This document shows positions 5,001-5,664 of a stretch of DNA of 5,664 nt, piece after piece. The first letter of the stretch is position 1. Each line of letters opens with the position of its first letter. The notes beneath the pieces are model-generated. The model did not search any database. It was not told where the DNA came from and saw only the letters and a program-made list of their open reading frames with translations. The DNA is from DATLCI01 sp046714215. GTDB lineage: Bacteria > Acidobacteriota > Terriglobia > Terriglobales > Acidobacteriaceae. Both the position numbers and the translations under genes were made by a program. The stretch is from contig JBKKBM010000090.1 in the NCBI GenBank assembly GCA_046714215.1, forward strand, positions 1-5,664, given 5' to 3'.

Positions 5001-5664
5001 ATGATGCTCGCGCAGGCGGCGGTGCCTGGTCTCGCGATATCGCAGAATCGCGGCGTGGGACAGTTTATCCGGCAGCAGCTTGATCCCACGTTCCGGGGAC
5101 TGTACTCCGCCAATGCGTTCGACCTGATGCTGCTGATCCCCTACTTTGTGGTGCTGGTGTGGCTGGCGTCGTATGGGGTGCATCGCTACGTGCTGGTCTA
5201 CCTTTATTACAAGAACAAAAAGCATGCGCAGAAGGATCCGCCCGGTCTGTGGCCGGAAGGCCAGCTGCCACGAGTGACGGTGCAACTTCCGATCTTTAAT
5301 GAGCAATATGTGATCGAGCGGCTGGTGGATGCCATCTGCAAGATGGATTATCCGAGAGATCGGCTCGACATCCAGGTGCTGGACGATTCGACGGATGAAA
5401 CAGTCGACGTAGCCCGCGCGGTAGTGGAGCGGTACGCGGCCATGGGACATCCGATCAGCTATCACCATCGTTCGAATCGCTTTGGGTACAAAGCCGGCGC
5501 GCTCGATGAAGGCATGAAGCATTCCAAGGGCGAGTTCATCGCGATATTCGACGCCGACTTCGTGCCGCCCGAAGATTGGCTGATGCGGGTGATCCATCAC
5601 TTTACCGACGCGAAGACGGGCATGGTACAGACGCGCTGGACGCACCTGAATCGCAATTACTCTT
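5001..5664 (+). CDS. Family 2 glycosyltransferase, cellulose-synthase-like, N-terminal part (runs off right edge)
   Basis: Processive-type GT2 enzyme that transfers sugar from a nucleotide donor to build a polysaccharide at the inner membrane; the sugar and product cannot be told from this fragment. There are 221 codons to the edge, roughly 40% of the ~500 residues usual for such proteins. Residues 41-70 form a hydrophobic membrane anchor (DLMLLIPYFVVLVWLASYG), followed by a basic KNKKH stretch. The catalytic domain then begins: VQLPIFNE (94-101), LDDSTDET (127-134), RFGYKAGALDEGM, and the donor/metal-binding Asp184-Ala-Asp186 in IFDADFVPP. The ending VQTRWTHLN is also typical. The frame is open back to 4878. 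ATG 5001 (or 5004) is the first ATG but lacks a ribosome binding site; AGGAAAG at 4964-4970 would instead suit a CTG near 4977. The family is secure, the start uncertain. It has no evident link to the menaquinone genes. Confidence 0.9.
   Translation, partial: MMLAQAAVPGLAISQNRGVGQFIRQQLDPTFRGLYSANAFDLMLLIPYFVVLVWLASYGVHRYVLVYLYYKNKKHAQKDPPGLWPEGQLPRVTVQLPIFNEQYVIERLVDAICKMDYPRDRLDIQVLDDSTDETVDVARAVVERYAAMGHPISYHHRSNRFGYKAGALDEGMKHSKGEFIAIFDADFVPPEDWLMRVIHHFTDAKTGMVQTRWTHLNRNYS

Noticed and set aside
4998..5645. Minus-strand 215-residue open frame
   Set aside because: Antisense to the glycosyltransferase, which has recognisable GT2 motifs in the plus-strand frame.

Overview
This window looks like a piece of a chromosome from a GC-rich bacterium, most likely an Acidobacteriota (Terriglobia-like) genome. 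That assignment is an inference. It rests on a dprA and topA pair, futalosine-pathway menaquinone genes, an S23-type four-helix-bundle gene, and intergenic spaces full of short palindromic and 'TGTCATCCTG...GTCGAAGG' type repeats. No rRNA or other phylogenetic marker is present to prove it.

Left half, minus strand (1-2380). Read from right to left this holds dprA (DNA-processing protein A), then a small S23/four-helix-bundle gene, then the first 142 codons of topA (DNA topoisomerase I), which runs off the left edge. dprA and topA are commonly adjacent in bacteria. Here a ~710 bp cassette separates them. It carries the S23 gene and is bounded by two inverted arrays of a 7-bp repeat (486-534 and 1161-1195). 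The inner 35 bp of the two arrays match at 32 of 35 positions when one is reverse-complemented. The right array overlaps the dprA stop codon.

Centre (2381-2716). This is the divergent spacer between dprA and mqnA. It holds a canonical G-quadruplex motif, a second G-rich run, a 13-bp inverted repeat and two dispersed-repeat copies. Related copies of the dispersed repeats recur after mqnA.

Right half, plus strand (2717-5664). mqnA (chorismate dehydratase) and mqnC (dehypoxanthine futalosine cyclase) are two steps of the futalosine route to menaquinone. They are separated by 315 bp of repeats, which include a four-hairpin element containing the mqnA stop codon. Both genes have a -10-like hexamer 8-9 nt before the ATG and no Shine-Dalgarno sequence, so they may be transcribed separately as leaderless messages. 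After a 118-bp spacer, a membrane-anchored family 2 glycosyltransferase of the cellulose-synthase-like type starts near 5001 and runs off the right edge.

The protein-coding genes are ordinary housekeeping genes. The unusual material is between them: the S23 cassette with its inverted heptad arrays, and the mosaic of repeats on both sides of mqnA. I did not see a defence system, CRISPR array, tRNA, rRNA or complete insertion sequence.
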